From the NCBI RefSeq assembly GCF_016746095.1, contig NZ_JAERTY010000012.1:1-64000 (forward strand): a stretch of 64,000 bases of DNA, read 5' to 3'. A program made the position numbers and the translations under genes. A model generated the notes under the pieces. That model searched no databases. It worked only from the letters and a program-made list of their open reading frames with translations, and was not told the origin of the DNA. Positions 26,464-35,923 of this stretch are shown in pieces; the stretch's first letter is position 1; each line of letters begins with the position of its first letter. This DNA comes from Sphingobacterium faecale (GTDB lineage: Bacteria > Bacteroidota > Bacteroidia > Sphingobacteriales > Sphingobacteriaceae).

Positions 26464-28977
26464 ATGAAGATAATAAAAGCTATTATATGCTGTTTGCTGT
26501 GTTCTTTTGTAGTGTATCCGGCTCTTGCACAGTCAGCAAAAATTAACTTGGAGTGGGAGCTCCTGACCAATCTTCCACAATCTAGCTTTAAATCGGAAGC
26601 CGAATTCAGGATACATAACAAAGGTGAGGAGCTTACAGATAAGAACTGGACTATCTTTTTTTCGATGGCACCTATTGCTGTTGGTATTTTAGACTCCAGT
26701 TCGCTGTTGGGCGTGGAGCATATAAACGGAGATTGGTATAGGCTATACCCTAAGAAAGGTTTTCGCCTATCACCTGGCCAAACAGCTCGGATTCATTATG
26801 GCAATAATAAACACATCACCAAGGAAGTCTTGGCACCAATGGGGCCTTATATGGTACGCTACGACGACGGTGGAAAGGAGCTTGGTATAGCCGATATTGC
26901 ACAATATCATTTGGTTCCATTTACCCGCGACGAGCAACTGGTAAGAGGTACAGCAGAAGGCTACGGTCCCTTTTCCTTGGAAAGAGTTTATAACGAAAAC
27001 AAAGATTTAACTGATATTCCAAAAGACCAGCTTATTCCCATTATTCCTACACCTCATGCTTATACCCGACATGATGGAATATTGCTTCTTGATGGGAACT
27101 GGAATATGAAGCATGCTAAGGAATTGCAGTTTGAAGCTGATTACCTCAGGGATAAGACGGCAGAGCTTCGCCCTGGTCTTAAGAAAAGGAGTCAACAAGG
27201 GCCTCTAATCCAGTTGAGCATCGATACTAAAGTCCTAGAAGGACACAAAGAAGGATATTCGTTGACGATAGATGCTACTGGTGTGCAGATAAAAGGGACA
27301 AATACAACAGGTGTGTTTTACGGTGTGCAGAGTTTACTTTCCCTGATCGCATCCTCTCCTATGAAAGATGGGCTTTTATCCCTTTCGCATGTCAGTATCT
27401 TAGATAAACCAAGGTTGGACTTTCGTAGTCTGCACCTGGATGTAGCACGTAATTTCCAACGTAAAGAAACAGTTTTAAAAACCATCGATATATTGGCACA
27501 TTATAAGCTTAATAATCTATTACTCTATACGTCCGAAGATGAGGGGTGGCGTATTGAGATTCCTGGATTGCCGGAGTTGACCGAAATTGGAAGCCAGCGC
27601 TTACACCCAACGAATGGGGTCGAGTCGAAGGGTGTGATGCCAGCCTATGGCTCCGGCGCTTATGCTACTGACAAGAACTCGGGGTCGGGTTTTTATTCAC
27701 GTAACGAGTTTATCGAAATTCTAAAATACGCCAAAGCTAGACACATTAATGTGATACCGGAGCTTAATTTTCCGGGGCATGCCCGTGCTGCTATTATAGC
27801 TATGGAAAACCGTTATCAGAAGTACATGAAGTTGGGTGATCAGCACAAAGCGGAAGAATACCGGCTTTTGGATCCCAATGATAAGTCAGACTATTTAAGT
27901 CCGCAATATTTTAAAGATAATACGGTTAGTATTGGTCGTGAATCGTCTTATCGCTTTTATGAAAAAATAATCGATGAATTTACATCTATGTATAAAGAGG
28001 CTGGCTTGAAATTAGAGAAGATTCACGCCGGAGGAGATGAGGTGGCACAAAAGGCATGGAGCCAATCTCCTGAAGTACAAAACTGGGCGGCCGATAGAAA
28101 CGTGAAAAATGATTTTTTATCGCTTCAGGCTGCGTTTTTCAAGGAGCTTGTGCATCGTATGGAAAAAAAAGGTCTTGAAGTGCACGGTTGGGAAGAAGTT
28201 GTTATCGAGCATGAGGATAAAAAGTACTTTCCAAACCCCACTTTTGTAGGGAAAAAGGTCGTTCCTTATATCTGGAACAACGAGTACTCTTATCCCGATA
28301 TGGGCTATAAGCTTGCCAACATGGGCTACGATGTCATTTTGTGTAACGTGACCAATCTCTATTTTGATCTGGCATACAATAACGATCCAAAAACACCGGG
28401 TCTACTTTGGGCAGGTTTCGTGGATACCAAAAAAGCTTTTTCTTTTGCTCCCTATCATTTTCAAAACTCTACCTTGATCAATCGTTTTGGAAAGGATGTA
28501 TTCCATGATAGTTCTCCTACTTTTGAGCGGCTTAAAGATGAGGCAAAAGGACGTATACGTGGGGTGCAGGCCCAGATGTGGGCTGAGACCATATTGAGTG
28601 CCGAAATGTTAGAATCCTATCTGCTGCCAAAATTGATCGGATTTGCGGAGATGGCATGGTCCAAAGAGCGTGCTTGGGAATCGCAGGAAGGTCGAGCGGA
28701 ACGGATTAGGGCTATTGACAAGGATTGGAACAGCTTTGCCAATCGCATTGCAAAATTTGAACTTCCCATACTTTCACACTGGAATCAGGGCTATAATTTT
28801 TGGATGCCACCGATAGGGAGGCAATCAAGCCATGGTCGGGTTGCTGCCAATATTTGTTTTCCTGGAATGACTATACGCTATACAACAGATGGTAGCCCTG
28901 TTACTCCGAGGTCTCCCCGATACACTGGTCCGATACCCGATACAGGCAACGTTCTATTTAAGGCTTTTGTAAATTGA
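26464..28977 (+). CDS. GH20 beta-N-acetylhexosaminidase
   Basis: An 837-aa exported enzyme. The signal peptide is followed by an N-terminal CHB_HEX carbohydrate-binding domain (LEWELLTNLPQSSFKSEAEF), a GH20b-like domain (ITGVFYGVQSLLSLI region), then the TIM-barrel catalytic domain from about residue 320 (LDFRSLHLDVARNFQ, DEGWRIEIPGLPEL, VIPELNFPGHARAAI). The catalytic Asp-Glu pair is in HAGGDEVAQKAW (about 524-525), and a C-terminal beta domain closes the protein. It releases terminal GlcNAc or GalNAc. Architecture resembles chitobiases. Together with MurQ in the same operon this points to scavenging of GlcNAc-MurNAc or chitin-type oligosaccharides. Confidence 0.92.
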   Translation: MKIIKAIICCLLCSFVVYPALAQSAKINLEWELLTNLPQSSFKSEAEFRIHNKGEELTDKNWTIFFSMAPIAVGILDSSSLLGVEHINGDWYRLYPKKGFRLSPGQTARIHYGNNKHITKEVLAPMGPYMVRYDDGGKELGIADIAQYHLVPFTRDEQLVRGTAEGYGPFSLERVYNENKDLTDIPKDQLIPIIPTPHAYTRHDGILLLDGNWNMKHAKELQFEADYLRDKTAELRPGLKKRSQQGPLIQLSIDTKVLEGHKEGYSLTIDATGVQIKGTNTTGVFYGVQSLLSLIASSPMKDGLLSLSHVSILDKPRLDFRSLHLDVARNFQRKETVLKTIDILAHYKLNNLLLYTSEDEGWRIEIPGLPELTEIGSQRLHPTNGVESKGVMPAYGSGAYATDKNSGSGFYSRNEFIEILKYAKARHINVIPELNFPGHARAAIIAMENRYQKYMKLGDQHKAEEYRLLDPNDKSDYLSPQYFKDNTVSIGRESSYRFYEKIIDEFTSMYKEAGLKLEKIHAGGDEVAQKAWSQSPEVQNWAADRNVKNDFLSLQAAFFKELVHRMEKKGLEVHGWEEVVIEHEDKKYFPNPTFVGKKVVPYIWNNEYSYPDMGYKLANMGYDVILCNVTNLYFDLAYNNDPKTPGLLWAGFVDTKKAFSFAPYHFQNSTLINRFGKDVFHDSSPTFERLKDEAKGRIRGVQAQMWAETILSAEMLESYLLPKLIGFAEMAWSKERAWESQEGRAERIRAIDKDWNSFANRIAKFELPILSHWNQGYNFWMPPIGRQSSHGRVAANICFPGMTIRYTTDGSPVTPRSPRYTGPIPDTGNVLFKAFVN

Positions 28978-29012
28978 AGCCAGATTATGGACGTTAGAGG
29001 TCAACTAGAAAG

Positions 29013-29050
29013 CCTAGAATTTTTCCTAACGGAAACGTTCTAGGTTTTTG
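29013..29050 (+). terminator. Likely terminator after the amino-sugar operon
   Basis: CCTAGAA at 29013-29019 pairs with TTCTAGG at 29038-29044, followed by a short T-run. It lies 36 bp after the hexosaminidase stop. The rest of the spacer up to 29260 shows no ORF. Confidence 0.55.
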
Positions 29051-29259
29051 TGCATTGTGGGGATCAATGCAAGTTTGGCCTATTTTGCTAAGAAACACCA
29101 TTCATTAGAACAAATAATTGATTTTTGCTATATTTAGCGGCAGATTTCAATTGTTGACTAAGTTATAAACTCCGATTTCCATTTGTATAGTAGGAGCAAG
29201 CCCTTGTTTTTATTAGTAAGCAGAGCCTATAACTTGCGAAGTAAAATTGTGATAACGCG

Positions 29260-29844
29260 ATGGAGTATAGTACAGGAGCTAAGGACGGAGAGCAAGAGAT
29301 GCTCAGCAAATTTCATAGAAAAGATAAAGCAGCATTCGGACAGGTGTTTGTAACCTATTATTCGGGCATGTGCCTGTTTGCCGAAGGCTACGTGGGTAGA
29401 GAATATGCCGAAGATATCGCTAATGACGTGTTTCTACGACTGTACCAAAGTGATGCTACATTTCAGGATATGTCCCACCTCAAAGCCTACCTCTACCGTG
29501 CGGTAAAGCATAGCTGTTTCGATCTGCTCAAAACACACAGTAACGCCGGAGAGAGACAGCGCCATTTTGTGGAAGAGAGGGAGATTGCCGAACCGGCCTA
29601 TCTTTCCCATATCATGCAGACAGAGGCTATCCGTATCCTGCATCAGGCTTTAAGCGGTCTTCCCGAACAGACTGCCCAGGTGATCAGACTCACCTACCTG
29701 GAGGGCATGAGCAATCAGGAAGCGGCCGACGAATTAGGGATCTCCATCAATACCATAAAAACCCACAAGCAGCGGGGACTCCAAAAGTTGAGACAGGTCC
29801 TTCCTAAAGATCATTTTACGATACTGCTGATGTTTTTCTTCTAA
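29260..29844 (+). CDS. ECF RNA polymerase sigma factor (FecI-like), copy 1
   Basis: A 194-aa sigma-70 family factor with only regions 2 and 4. Region 2 has YAEDIANDVFLRLYQ and AYLYRAVKHSCFDLLK; region 4 has LPEQTAQVIRLTYLEGMSNQEAADELGISINTIKTHKQRGLQKLR. It is followed 76 bp later by a FecR anti-sigma gene and then by a SusC with an STN domain, the standard trans-envelope signalling module. It should direct transcription of the SusC/SusD genes that follow when the receptor is occupied. An alternative start at Met20 would shorten it slightly. Confidence 0.93.
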   Translation: MEYSTGAKDGEQEMLSKFHRKDKAAFGQVFVTYYSGMCLFAEGYVGREYAEDIANDVFLRLYQSDATFQDMSHLKAYLYRAVKHSCFDLLKTHSNAGERQRHFVEEREIAEPAYLSHIMQTEAIRILHQALSGLPEQTAQVIRLTYLEGMSNQEAADELGISINTIKTHKQRGLQKLRQVLPKDHFTILLMFFF

Positions 29845-29920
29845 GTAGATATTTTTTTGCATTCCTTGTCATCCCTTTTTCCGTTGGCGTCGTTTGATAT
29901 ACAAATACGAGCGCTAGATT

Positions 29921-31072
29921 ATGGATTATAAGGAAGAATATGCAGCTATTAAACTGGGCGAACTGTTTGCTAAAGAAATACAGGGACAATTGTCCGAAGA
30001 AGAGGCTGTACTGTTAAGAGATATGTTGGATCGGTCTCCAATATACCGACAGGCGTATGAATCACTTCAGCAAGAGGAAAGACAGTACCTGTTAAAGAGA
30101 ATAGAGCAGTATGATGCTTCTGCTGCGTTGGCGTCTGTACTCGCAAGAGCGGAACAGCCCGCAATCAAAAGAAGAATCCGCACGCTGTGGTATGCCGCAG
30201 CTTCGGTTATTCTCTTGGTTTCGATAGCGACAGTTACGTATTTCCAGTTGCAAGAAGACCCCTCCAGAGAGCGTACGCTTGTACAGAATGCGGCAGACAT
30301 ACCTCCAGGCAAGAACAGGGCTTATATAACCCTGGCAGATGGCCGACAGATCACCTTGGACAGCGGCCAGAATACGGTTGAAAATAAAGAAGGTGTACTG
30401 GTATACGGCAATGGTGAGCAGGTATTGACAGCGGCTGAAACCACCTATGCAACGATCAGTACACCCGTCGGGGGGCAATATCAGATTACACTTCCCGACG
30501 GTACCAAGGCATGGCTCAATGCGGCTTCGTCTCTTAAATACCCGACACATTTTTCCGAAAGCCAACGCAAGGTGGCGGTCGAAGGGGAGGTCTATTTTGA
30601 GGTTGTCAGCGATAAGCATAAGCCATTCATAGTACAGTCCGAGGGACAGTATATCGAAGTATTGGGGACGGCATTCAATATCCGCAACTATGGTGATCAC
30701 AGTATCACCACGCTGGTGCATGGCAAGATTGCATTGGTCAACAGCTTCGACCATAAAGTACACATACTGCATCCAGGTGATCAGGCGCGCTCTGACGGTA
30801 CGTCTATCACGACAAGCAGGGTAGAGGCGACCGATTTTGTAGCCTGGAAAGACGGGCTCATCGTCAACAGTGATGCGACACTCGAGGAGACCTGTTACGA
30901 ACTGGAGCGTTGGTACGACGTCAGGTTTGTATTCCCCAAAGGATTTAAAAATAAGGAAAAGGCCATGAACAGCCTTAATAAGAACGAAATGCTCTCATCG
31001 GTACTGGCTGCACTGCAGCATACCTACCAAGTCCAGTTTGAGATCAGCGGGAAGGAGGTAATCGTGAGGTAA
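29921..31072 (+). CDS. FecR-like anti-sigma factor, copy 1
   Basis: A 383-aa inner-membrane protein. The cytoplasmic N-terminal domain (about 1-85) binds the ECF factor, a single transmembrane helix follows (LWYAAASVILLVSIATVTYF, about 88-107), then the periplasmic FecR domain (STPVGGQYQITLPDGTKAWL, EGEVYFEV, VLGTAFNI) and a C-terminal DUF4974-type secretin/TonB short domain (LEETCYELERWYDVRFVF) that contacts the STN domain of the SusC receptor. Upstream sigma and downstream SusC fit this role. Confidence 0.93.
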   Translation: MDYKEEYAAIKLGELFAKEIQGQLSEEEAVLLRDMLDRSPIYRQAYESLQQEERQYLLKRIEQYDASAALASVLARAEQPAIKRRIRTLWYAAASVILLVSIATVTYFQLQEDPSRERTLVQNAADIPPGKNRAYITLADGRQITLDSGQNTVENKEGVLVYGNGEQVLTAAETTYATISTPVGGQYQITLPDGTKAWLNAASSLKYPTHFSESQRKVAVEGEVYFEVVSDKHKPFIVQSEGQYIEVLGTAFNIRNYGDHSITTLVHGKIALVNSFDHKVHILHPGDQARSDGTSITTSRVEATDFVAWKDGLIVNSDATLEETCYELERWYDVRFVFPKGFKNKEKAMNSLNKNEMLSSVLAALQHTYQVQFEISGKEVIVR

Positions 31073-31096
31073 ATAGACTTTTCAGTTGTTTAGTTC

Positions 31097-31150
31097 TCCG
31101 ATATAAAAAAACCGTCCTATGCTAGTAACATCAGGACGGCCATAGTCGGA
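31097..31150 (+). promoter_or_regulatory. Nested hairpin between fecR and susC, copy 1
   Basis: An outer stem TCCGA (31097-31101) with 31146-31150 encloses an A-run and an inner 7-bp stem CCGTCCT (31112-31118) with 31133-31139. The second ECF operon carries the same nested layout in the same place (42863-42914) with different bases, which suggests a conserved RNA element (attenuator or processing site) rather than chance. Confidence 0.5.
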
Positions 31151-31202
31151 CAATTAATAAGGATTTTCGTACAGTATTAATAAACCAACAATAACAAAAA
31201 TA

Positions 31203-34200
31203 ATGAATACAACCATTTATACCAATGGTATGGACGCGTATTGGAAAAAAAATAAGATACCCGTCCATATGTCCATCGGTAATCTTATCATAATGAAACT
31301 ATTAATCGTATATGTTTTCGTTTTTTGCTGCAGCAGCTTTGCCAGCGTACACGGGCAGAAATTAAGCCTTGAAGTAAAAAACGCAAGATTCCAGGATGTG
31401 GCGTTAGCCATACGCAAGCAGACGGGATATTCCTTTTCCATCAGTAACCGGTATCTGGCTCACGCGCAGCCCATCACCCTGAGAGTGACTGATACCGAAC
31501 TGGGGGATGTATTGACCGAGATCTTTAGGAGCCAGCCTTTTGGATATGCTATTAGCGGTAAGATCATTGCGGTGGTCGATAAAGCAGAAGTACCAGTACA
31601 GCAGCAACAGCCCATCCGTGGCCGTGTCACCAATGAAAAGGGAGAGCCCTTGGCCGGAGCATCGATCTATGTACTGGACGGCAATAAGCAACGCACAGCC
31701 AAACAGACCAATACCGATACCAACGGTAATTTTGAACTGAAAGATGTAGCCGAAGGCCAGCTTATAGAGATATCCTACCTTGGCCACCGATCCCTACAGC
31801 GTCCTGTTAAAGCACAGTTGGGAACTATAGTACTACCACTGATCAATGCCGAGGTCGAGGAGATCGTGGTCAACGCCGGTTACTACACCGTAAAGGATCG
31901 GGAACGTACCGGAAGTATCGCTCGGGTGACCGCTAAGGATATCGAGTTTCAACCCGTAATCAATCCATTGCAAGCCATTCAAGGGCGAATGGCAGGGGTA
32001 AGCATCACGCAGAACACAGGTGTTCCAGGTGGCGGATTTGATATACAGATCCGTGGTAGGAATAGTTTGAGGGATTATAAAAATAGCAATACAAATGCAA
32101 ATACTCCTTTATATGTTATTGATGGAGTTGTAATTCCAACTAGCAATTTAAGAAATTCCCCTCTTGCACGAACTATACTACCTTATAATGAAACCAATAT
32201 CTTAAATTCTCTTAATCCTTCAGATATACAAAGCATTGAGGTGTTAAAAGATGCAGATGCTACAGCTATTTATGGTTCGCGAGGTGCAAATGGCGTAGTG
32301 CTGATTACAACTAAGAAAAACAAATCAGATAATGGATCTGTTACTCTTTCCACTTCTACTTCTTTAAGCAAAGTGGCTAGTGAAATGAAGCTTTTAAATA
32401 CAGAGCAGTTTAATCAAATGCGAGACCAAGCGTTTATAAATGATGAGATTACTACCTTTCCTTCTGATGCACTAGATATAAATGGAACTTGGAATCGAGA
32501 TAGATACACCGATTGGCAAAAAGAACTCATAGGTGGGACAGCTAAGTCACAAAATGTACAGGTAGGAGTTAGTGCCGGAAGTGAAACTACTCACTTTACA
32601 GCTTCTGCGAATTACAACAATCAAACAACTGTCTTTCCAACAGATAAAGGCTATAAGAGAAATACGTTTTTAATCAATGTTAATCACAATAGTAAGGACG
32701 GAAGATTTCAGTTAAACTCATCAACGAACTATTCTATTCAAAAAAACAATCTAATTGCTACTGACTTAACGTCTCAGGCTCTAATTTTATCTCCTAATGC
32801 GCCAAGTCTGTACAATGTTGATGGAAGTTTAAATTGGGGGTTTGTAGGAGATACAAATCCAATTTCATCAATGTTCGAAACATATCAAAATGACAATAGC
32901 AATCTTGTATTAAATCTTGATCTTAGTTATGAGTTTTTAAAAAATATGTATTTAAAATTAAATACAGGATATAATAAATCTAATACAGAAGAAAATAGAC
33001 TAACTCCCCATACCATTCATAACCCTGCTAAAGGTTATACTTCAGAACAATCTAAAGCTGAGAACACTATTAGAGATAATAAATCTTACATTTTAGAACC
33101 TCAAATAAACTACGTTTTTAACCTTGATAAATTCTCTATAAACTCTCTTGTTGGAATAACATACCAAGAAAGTAATACATCTGCTTTATACTTAACCGGA
33201 TCTAATTTTCAAACCAACGACTTTTTATCCAATATATCGGCAGCAAAAACAACAATAATAAATCAGTCTGCCAATCTACAATATAAATATGTAGCCCTTT
33301 TTGGTAGGTTAAACCTAAATTATAACAGTAAGTATTTATTTAACCTCACTGCAAGACGTGACGGCTCTTCAAGGTTTGGTGACAACAATAAATTTGGAAA
33401 CTTCGCAGCTGTAGGTGCTGCTTGGGTATTTTCTAAAGAAAACTTCTTTGAAGATACTTCATGGCTTAGCTTTGGAAAATTGAGAGCTAGCTACGGTACA
33501 TCTGGGAATGACAATATTGGAGACTATCAGTATTTAGATACTTACACCCTTAATCCCAATAATTACAACGAAATAACAGGTCTTACTCCTTCAAGACTTT
33601 ACAATCCAAATTTTAGTTGGGAGAAAACTAAAAAGTTAGAGACCGCTATTGAAATTGCCTTATTTAATGACAGATTGCAGTTTGAACTTGCTCACTATAG
33701 AAATAGATCTTCTAATCAGCTGGTGGGTATTCCCTTACCAGCAACTACTGGTTTTCCTTCTATACAAGACAACCTCCCTGCTACGGTTGAAAACAAAGGT
33801 TGGGAATTCAGTTTAAACTCACAAAATATCAAATCTAAAGATTTCTCTTGGACAAGTAACTTTAATATATCTTTTCCTAAAAACACATTACTTTCTTTTC
33901 CTAATCTAGAAGCTTCTACCTATGCCGATCAGTTCATTGTTGGAAAAAGTACCAGTATAAAAAAATCATACAACTTTGAAGGCATAGATCCATTAACAGG
34001 TCAATACATCTTTACAGATTATAATAAGGATGGAAGTATTACTCCAGGATTTGATAGGCAAAATATACAGGAGATAAAAACTCAATATCATGGAGGGATT
34101 CAAAATACGCTTTATTATAAGAATTTTAGTCTTGATTTTCTATTTCAATTTGTTAAACAGACCAATTATAATTTCAATTACGACATCACTGTTCCTGGTT

Positions 34201-34550
34201 CAATTTATAATCAGCCAATCGAGGTATTAAATAGCTGGACACATGCAAGCCCAAATAGTCAATACGGATATTTCTCTAGTGGATATAATTCTGTTATGCT
34301 CAACAGTATAAATCTATTTAAAAGTAGTAATATGGCCATTGGAGATGCCTCTTACATAAGATTAAAAAATGTATCTCTATCCTATTTACTTACATTACCT
34401 AAAGCTAGGTTAAACTCTGTTCGATTTTATTTTCAAGGGCAAAATCTTTGGACAATCACAAATTACTATGGCCTAGATCCTGAACTTGTTCTAACCCGTT
34501 ATTTACCTCCCCTAAAAACATATGCTTTTGGTGTTCAATTAGCTTTCTAA
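31203..34550 (+). CDS. SusC-like receptor with STN domain, mosaic gene
   Basis: A 1115-aa protein. An extended N-terminus and signal peptide end at SSFASVHGQK; the STN signalling domain follows (about 52-120), then a carboxypeptidase-regulatory-like domain (IRGRVTNEKGEPLAGASIYV), the plug (VRGRN-type IQIRGRNSLR; IEVLKDADATAIYGSRGANGVVLITTKK) and the barrel ending in FGVQLAF. Up to about 32070 the DNA has the base use of the flanking ECF/FecR genes and is about 92% identical over 463 bp to the other STN-SusC gene. After that it is strikingly A/T-rich, like the SusD and peptidase genes behind it. So host signalling domains are joined to a foreign plug and barrel. The receptor should still signal through the adjacent FecR and import a new ligand, perhaps peptides given the S9 peptidase. 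Confidence 0.92.
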   Translation: MNTTIYTNGMDAYWKKNKIPVHMSIGNLIIMKLLIVYVFVFCCSSFASVHGQKLSLEVKNARFQDVALAIRKQTGYSFSISNRYLAHAQPITLRVTDTELGDVLTEIFRSQPFGYAISGKIIAVVDKAEVPVQQQQPIRGRVTNEKGEPLAGASIYVLDGNKQRTAKQTNTDTNGNFELKDVAEGQLIEISYLGHRSLQRPVKAQLGTIVLPLINAEVEEIVVNAGYYTVKDRERTGSIARVTAKDIEFQPVINPLQAIQGRMAGVSITQNTGVPGGGFDIQIRGRNSLRDYKNSNTNANTPLYVIDGVVIPTSNLRNSPLARTILPYNETNILNSLNPSDIQSIEVLKDADATAIYGSRGANGVVLITTKKNKSDNGSVTLSTSTSLSKVASEMKLLNTEQFNQMRDQAFINDEITTFPSDALDINGTWNRDRYTDWQKELIGGTAKSQNVQVGVSAGSETTHFTASANYNNQTTVFPTDKGYKRNTFLINVNHNSKDGRFQLNSSTNYSIQKNNLIATDLTSQALILSPNAPSLYNVDGSLNWGFVGDTNPISSMFETYQNDNSNLVLNLDLSYEFLKNMYLKLNTGYNKSNTEENRLTPHTIHNPAKGYTSEQSKAENTIRDNKSYILEPQINYVFNLDKFSINSLVGITYQESNTSALYLTGSNFQTNDFLSNISAAKTTIINQSANLQYKYVALFGRLNLNYNSKYLFNLTARRDGSSRFGDNNKFGNFAAVGAAWVFSKENFFEDTSWLSFGKLRASYGTSGNDNIGDYQYLDTYTLNPNNYNEITGLTPSRLYNPNFSWEKTKKLETAIEIALFNDRLQFELAHYRNRSSNQLVGIPLPATTGFPSIQDNLPATVENKGWEFSLNSQNIKSKDFSWTSNFNISFPKNTLLSFPNLEASTYADQFIVGKSTSIKKSYNFEGIDPLTGQYIFTDYNKDGSITPGFDRQNIQEIKTQYHGGIQNTLYYKNFSLDFLFQFVKQTNYNFNYDITVPGSIYNQPIEVLNSWTHASPNSQYGYFSSGYNSVMLNSINLFKSSNMAIGDASYIRLKNVSLSYLLTLPKARLNSVRFYFQGQNLWTITNYYGLDPELVLTRYLPPLKTYAFGVQLAF
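31608..32071 (+). repeat. 463-bp near-identical segment shared by two SusC genes, copy A
   Basis: It aligns without gaps to 43394-43857 (constant offset 11786), with long identical runs, notably around the codons for AKDIEFQPVINPLQAIQG. It covers the regulatory-like domain and the start of the plug. Similarity falls sharply on the downstream side. It could serve as a recombination block between the two receptor genes. Confidence 0.85.
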
Positions 34551-34561
34551 ATCTACTAATT

Positions 34562-35923
34562 ATGAAAAATATATTCTGTTCAAGTCTGTTACTTATAGCT
34601 ATACTATTGTTCCAATCCTGTGATGACACAATTGAGATTGATCTTCCAACAGATCAAATAGCTAGCCCGAATGTTTTTAAAGACAAGCAAAGTGCTACAT
34701 CTGCTCTATCTGAACTTTATATCAACCTTAGAGAAACTTCTTTATTTACTGGAAAAAGTCAAGGTATTGGTTCTACTCTAGGCGTATACACAGATGAACT
34801 AACTCCTACTTATTTACCACCTACATCAGATACCTTCTTTATTTTTCACAACTCTTTAGATCCAACTAGATTTATAATCTCAACTTTATGGAATAACTCT
34901 TATTCTCATATCTATGCTATTAATTCTTTTATTAGTGGTATTACTAATTCTAATGGGACTACAAGTGAAGAGAAAGAACAGTTTTTGGCCCAAGCTTATG
35001 TCTTAAGAGCGATGTATTATCAACTCCTTATTCAAATCTTTGGAGATATTCCCTATACAACCTCCACTGATTACAAGGCTAATACTAAAATTGTAAAAAC
35101 ACCTGTCTCTGAAGTTTTAGAACTGATTAAACAGGACCTACTAAAAGCCATAGAGACTCTTTCTTATAGTGACAATTCCTCTAATAAATATTATCCAAAC
35201 AAAGCTGTAATAGAACTTATCCTAGCCAAGAATTATTTGCTCCAAAAAAAATACGAAAAAGCAGAGTTCTATTCTAAACTAGTGATGGATAATCCTCTTT
35301 ATAATATGGAGACAGACCTATCTAAAGTATTTAAAAAATCGGCTAAAAGTACGATTTGGCAATTGGCTAATACCACAGCTGTTGCTGCTACCTATGAGGC
35401 CAGAAACTATGTTCTTTTCACTAGTAATTCCGGTGATATCTTAAGTAATACTCTACTTAACTGTTTTGATAATCATGACCTTAGAAAGCAACTTTGGACT
35501 AAAGAATTTCAAAGTACAGGTAAAATTCATGCTTATAAATACCAAAATAGAACAACAAATTCAGATGAATGCTCAATTCTTTTTAGAGTAGAAGAAGCTT
35601 ACTTTATTTTAGCTGAAGCCCTTATCTATCAAAATAAAGAAAAAGAAGCTATTGTCTACTTAAATGCAATAAGACTAAGAGCAGGTCTTCTGGCGTTACC
35701 TAATACTCTAGACAGAGAACAAACTCTACTTGCTATGCTTAAAGAAAGTCAAAAAGAATTTTTCCTAGAACATGGTAGACGCTTTTTTGATCTTAAAAGA
35801 AACAATAAACTGTCTCTTTTAAAGGTCTCTAAACCTAACTGGCAAGGCAAAAACGCCCTTTTTCCTTACCCTGATAAAGAAATACTTATTAACCCTAATT
35901 TAAAACCTCAAAATGACTACTAA
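34562..35923 (+). CDS. SusD/RagB-like lipoprotein (A/T-rich, foreign block)
   Basis: A 453-aa lipoprotein with lipobox LFQSCDDTIEIDLP, TPR helices (QAYVLRAMYYQLLIQIFGDIPY), VEEAYFILAEALIYQ, FFLEHGRRFFDLKRNNKLS and the end FPYPDKEILINPNLKPQNDY. It follows the mosaic SusC by 11 bp and overlaps the peptidase gene by 11 bp. It is homologous to the second ECF operon's SusD but with clearly A/T-richer codons, consistent with arrival by transfer together with the SusC barrel. Confidence 0.92.
   Translation: MKNIFCSSLLLIAILLFQSCDDTIEIDLPTDQIASPNVFKDKQSATSALSELYINLRETSLFTGKSQGIGSTLGVYTDELTPTYLPPTSDTFFIFHNSLDPTRFIISTLWNNSYSHIYAINSFISGITNSNGTTSEEKEQFLAQAYVLRAMYYQLLIQIFGDIPYTTSTDYKANTKIVKTPVSEVLELIKQDLLKAIETLSYSDNSSNKYYPNKAVIELILAKNYLLQKKYEKAEFYSKLVMDNPLYNMETDLSKVFKKSAKSTIWQLANTTAVAATYEARNYVLFTSNSGDILSNTLLNCFDNHDLRKQLWTKEFQSTGKIHAYKYQNRTTNSDECSILFRVEEAYFILAEALIYQNKEKEAIVYLNAIRLRAGLLALPNTLDREQTLLAMLKESQKEFFLEHGRRFFDLKRNNKLSLLKVSKPNWQGKNALFPYPDKEILINPNLKPQNDY

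Noticed and set aside
30092..30772. A 226-codon minus-strand frame inside the first fecR gene
   Set aside because: It lies fully opposite a well-supported gene with FecR motifs; Cys/Arg/Tyr-rich antisense artefact.
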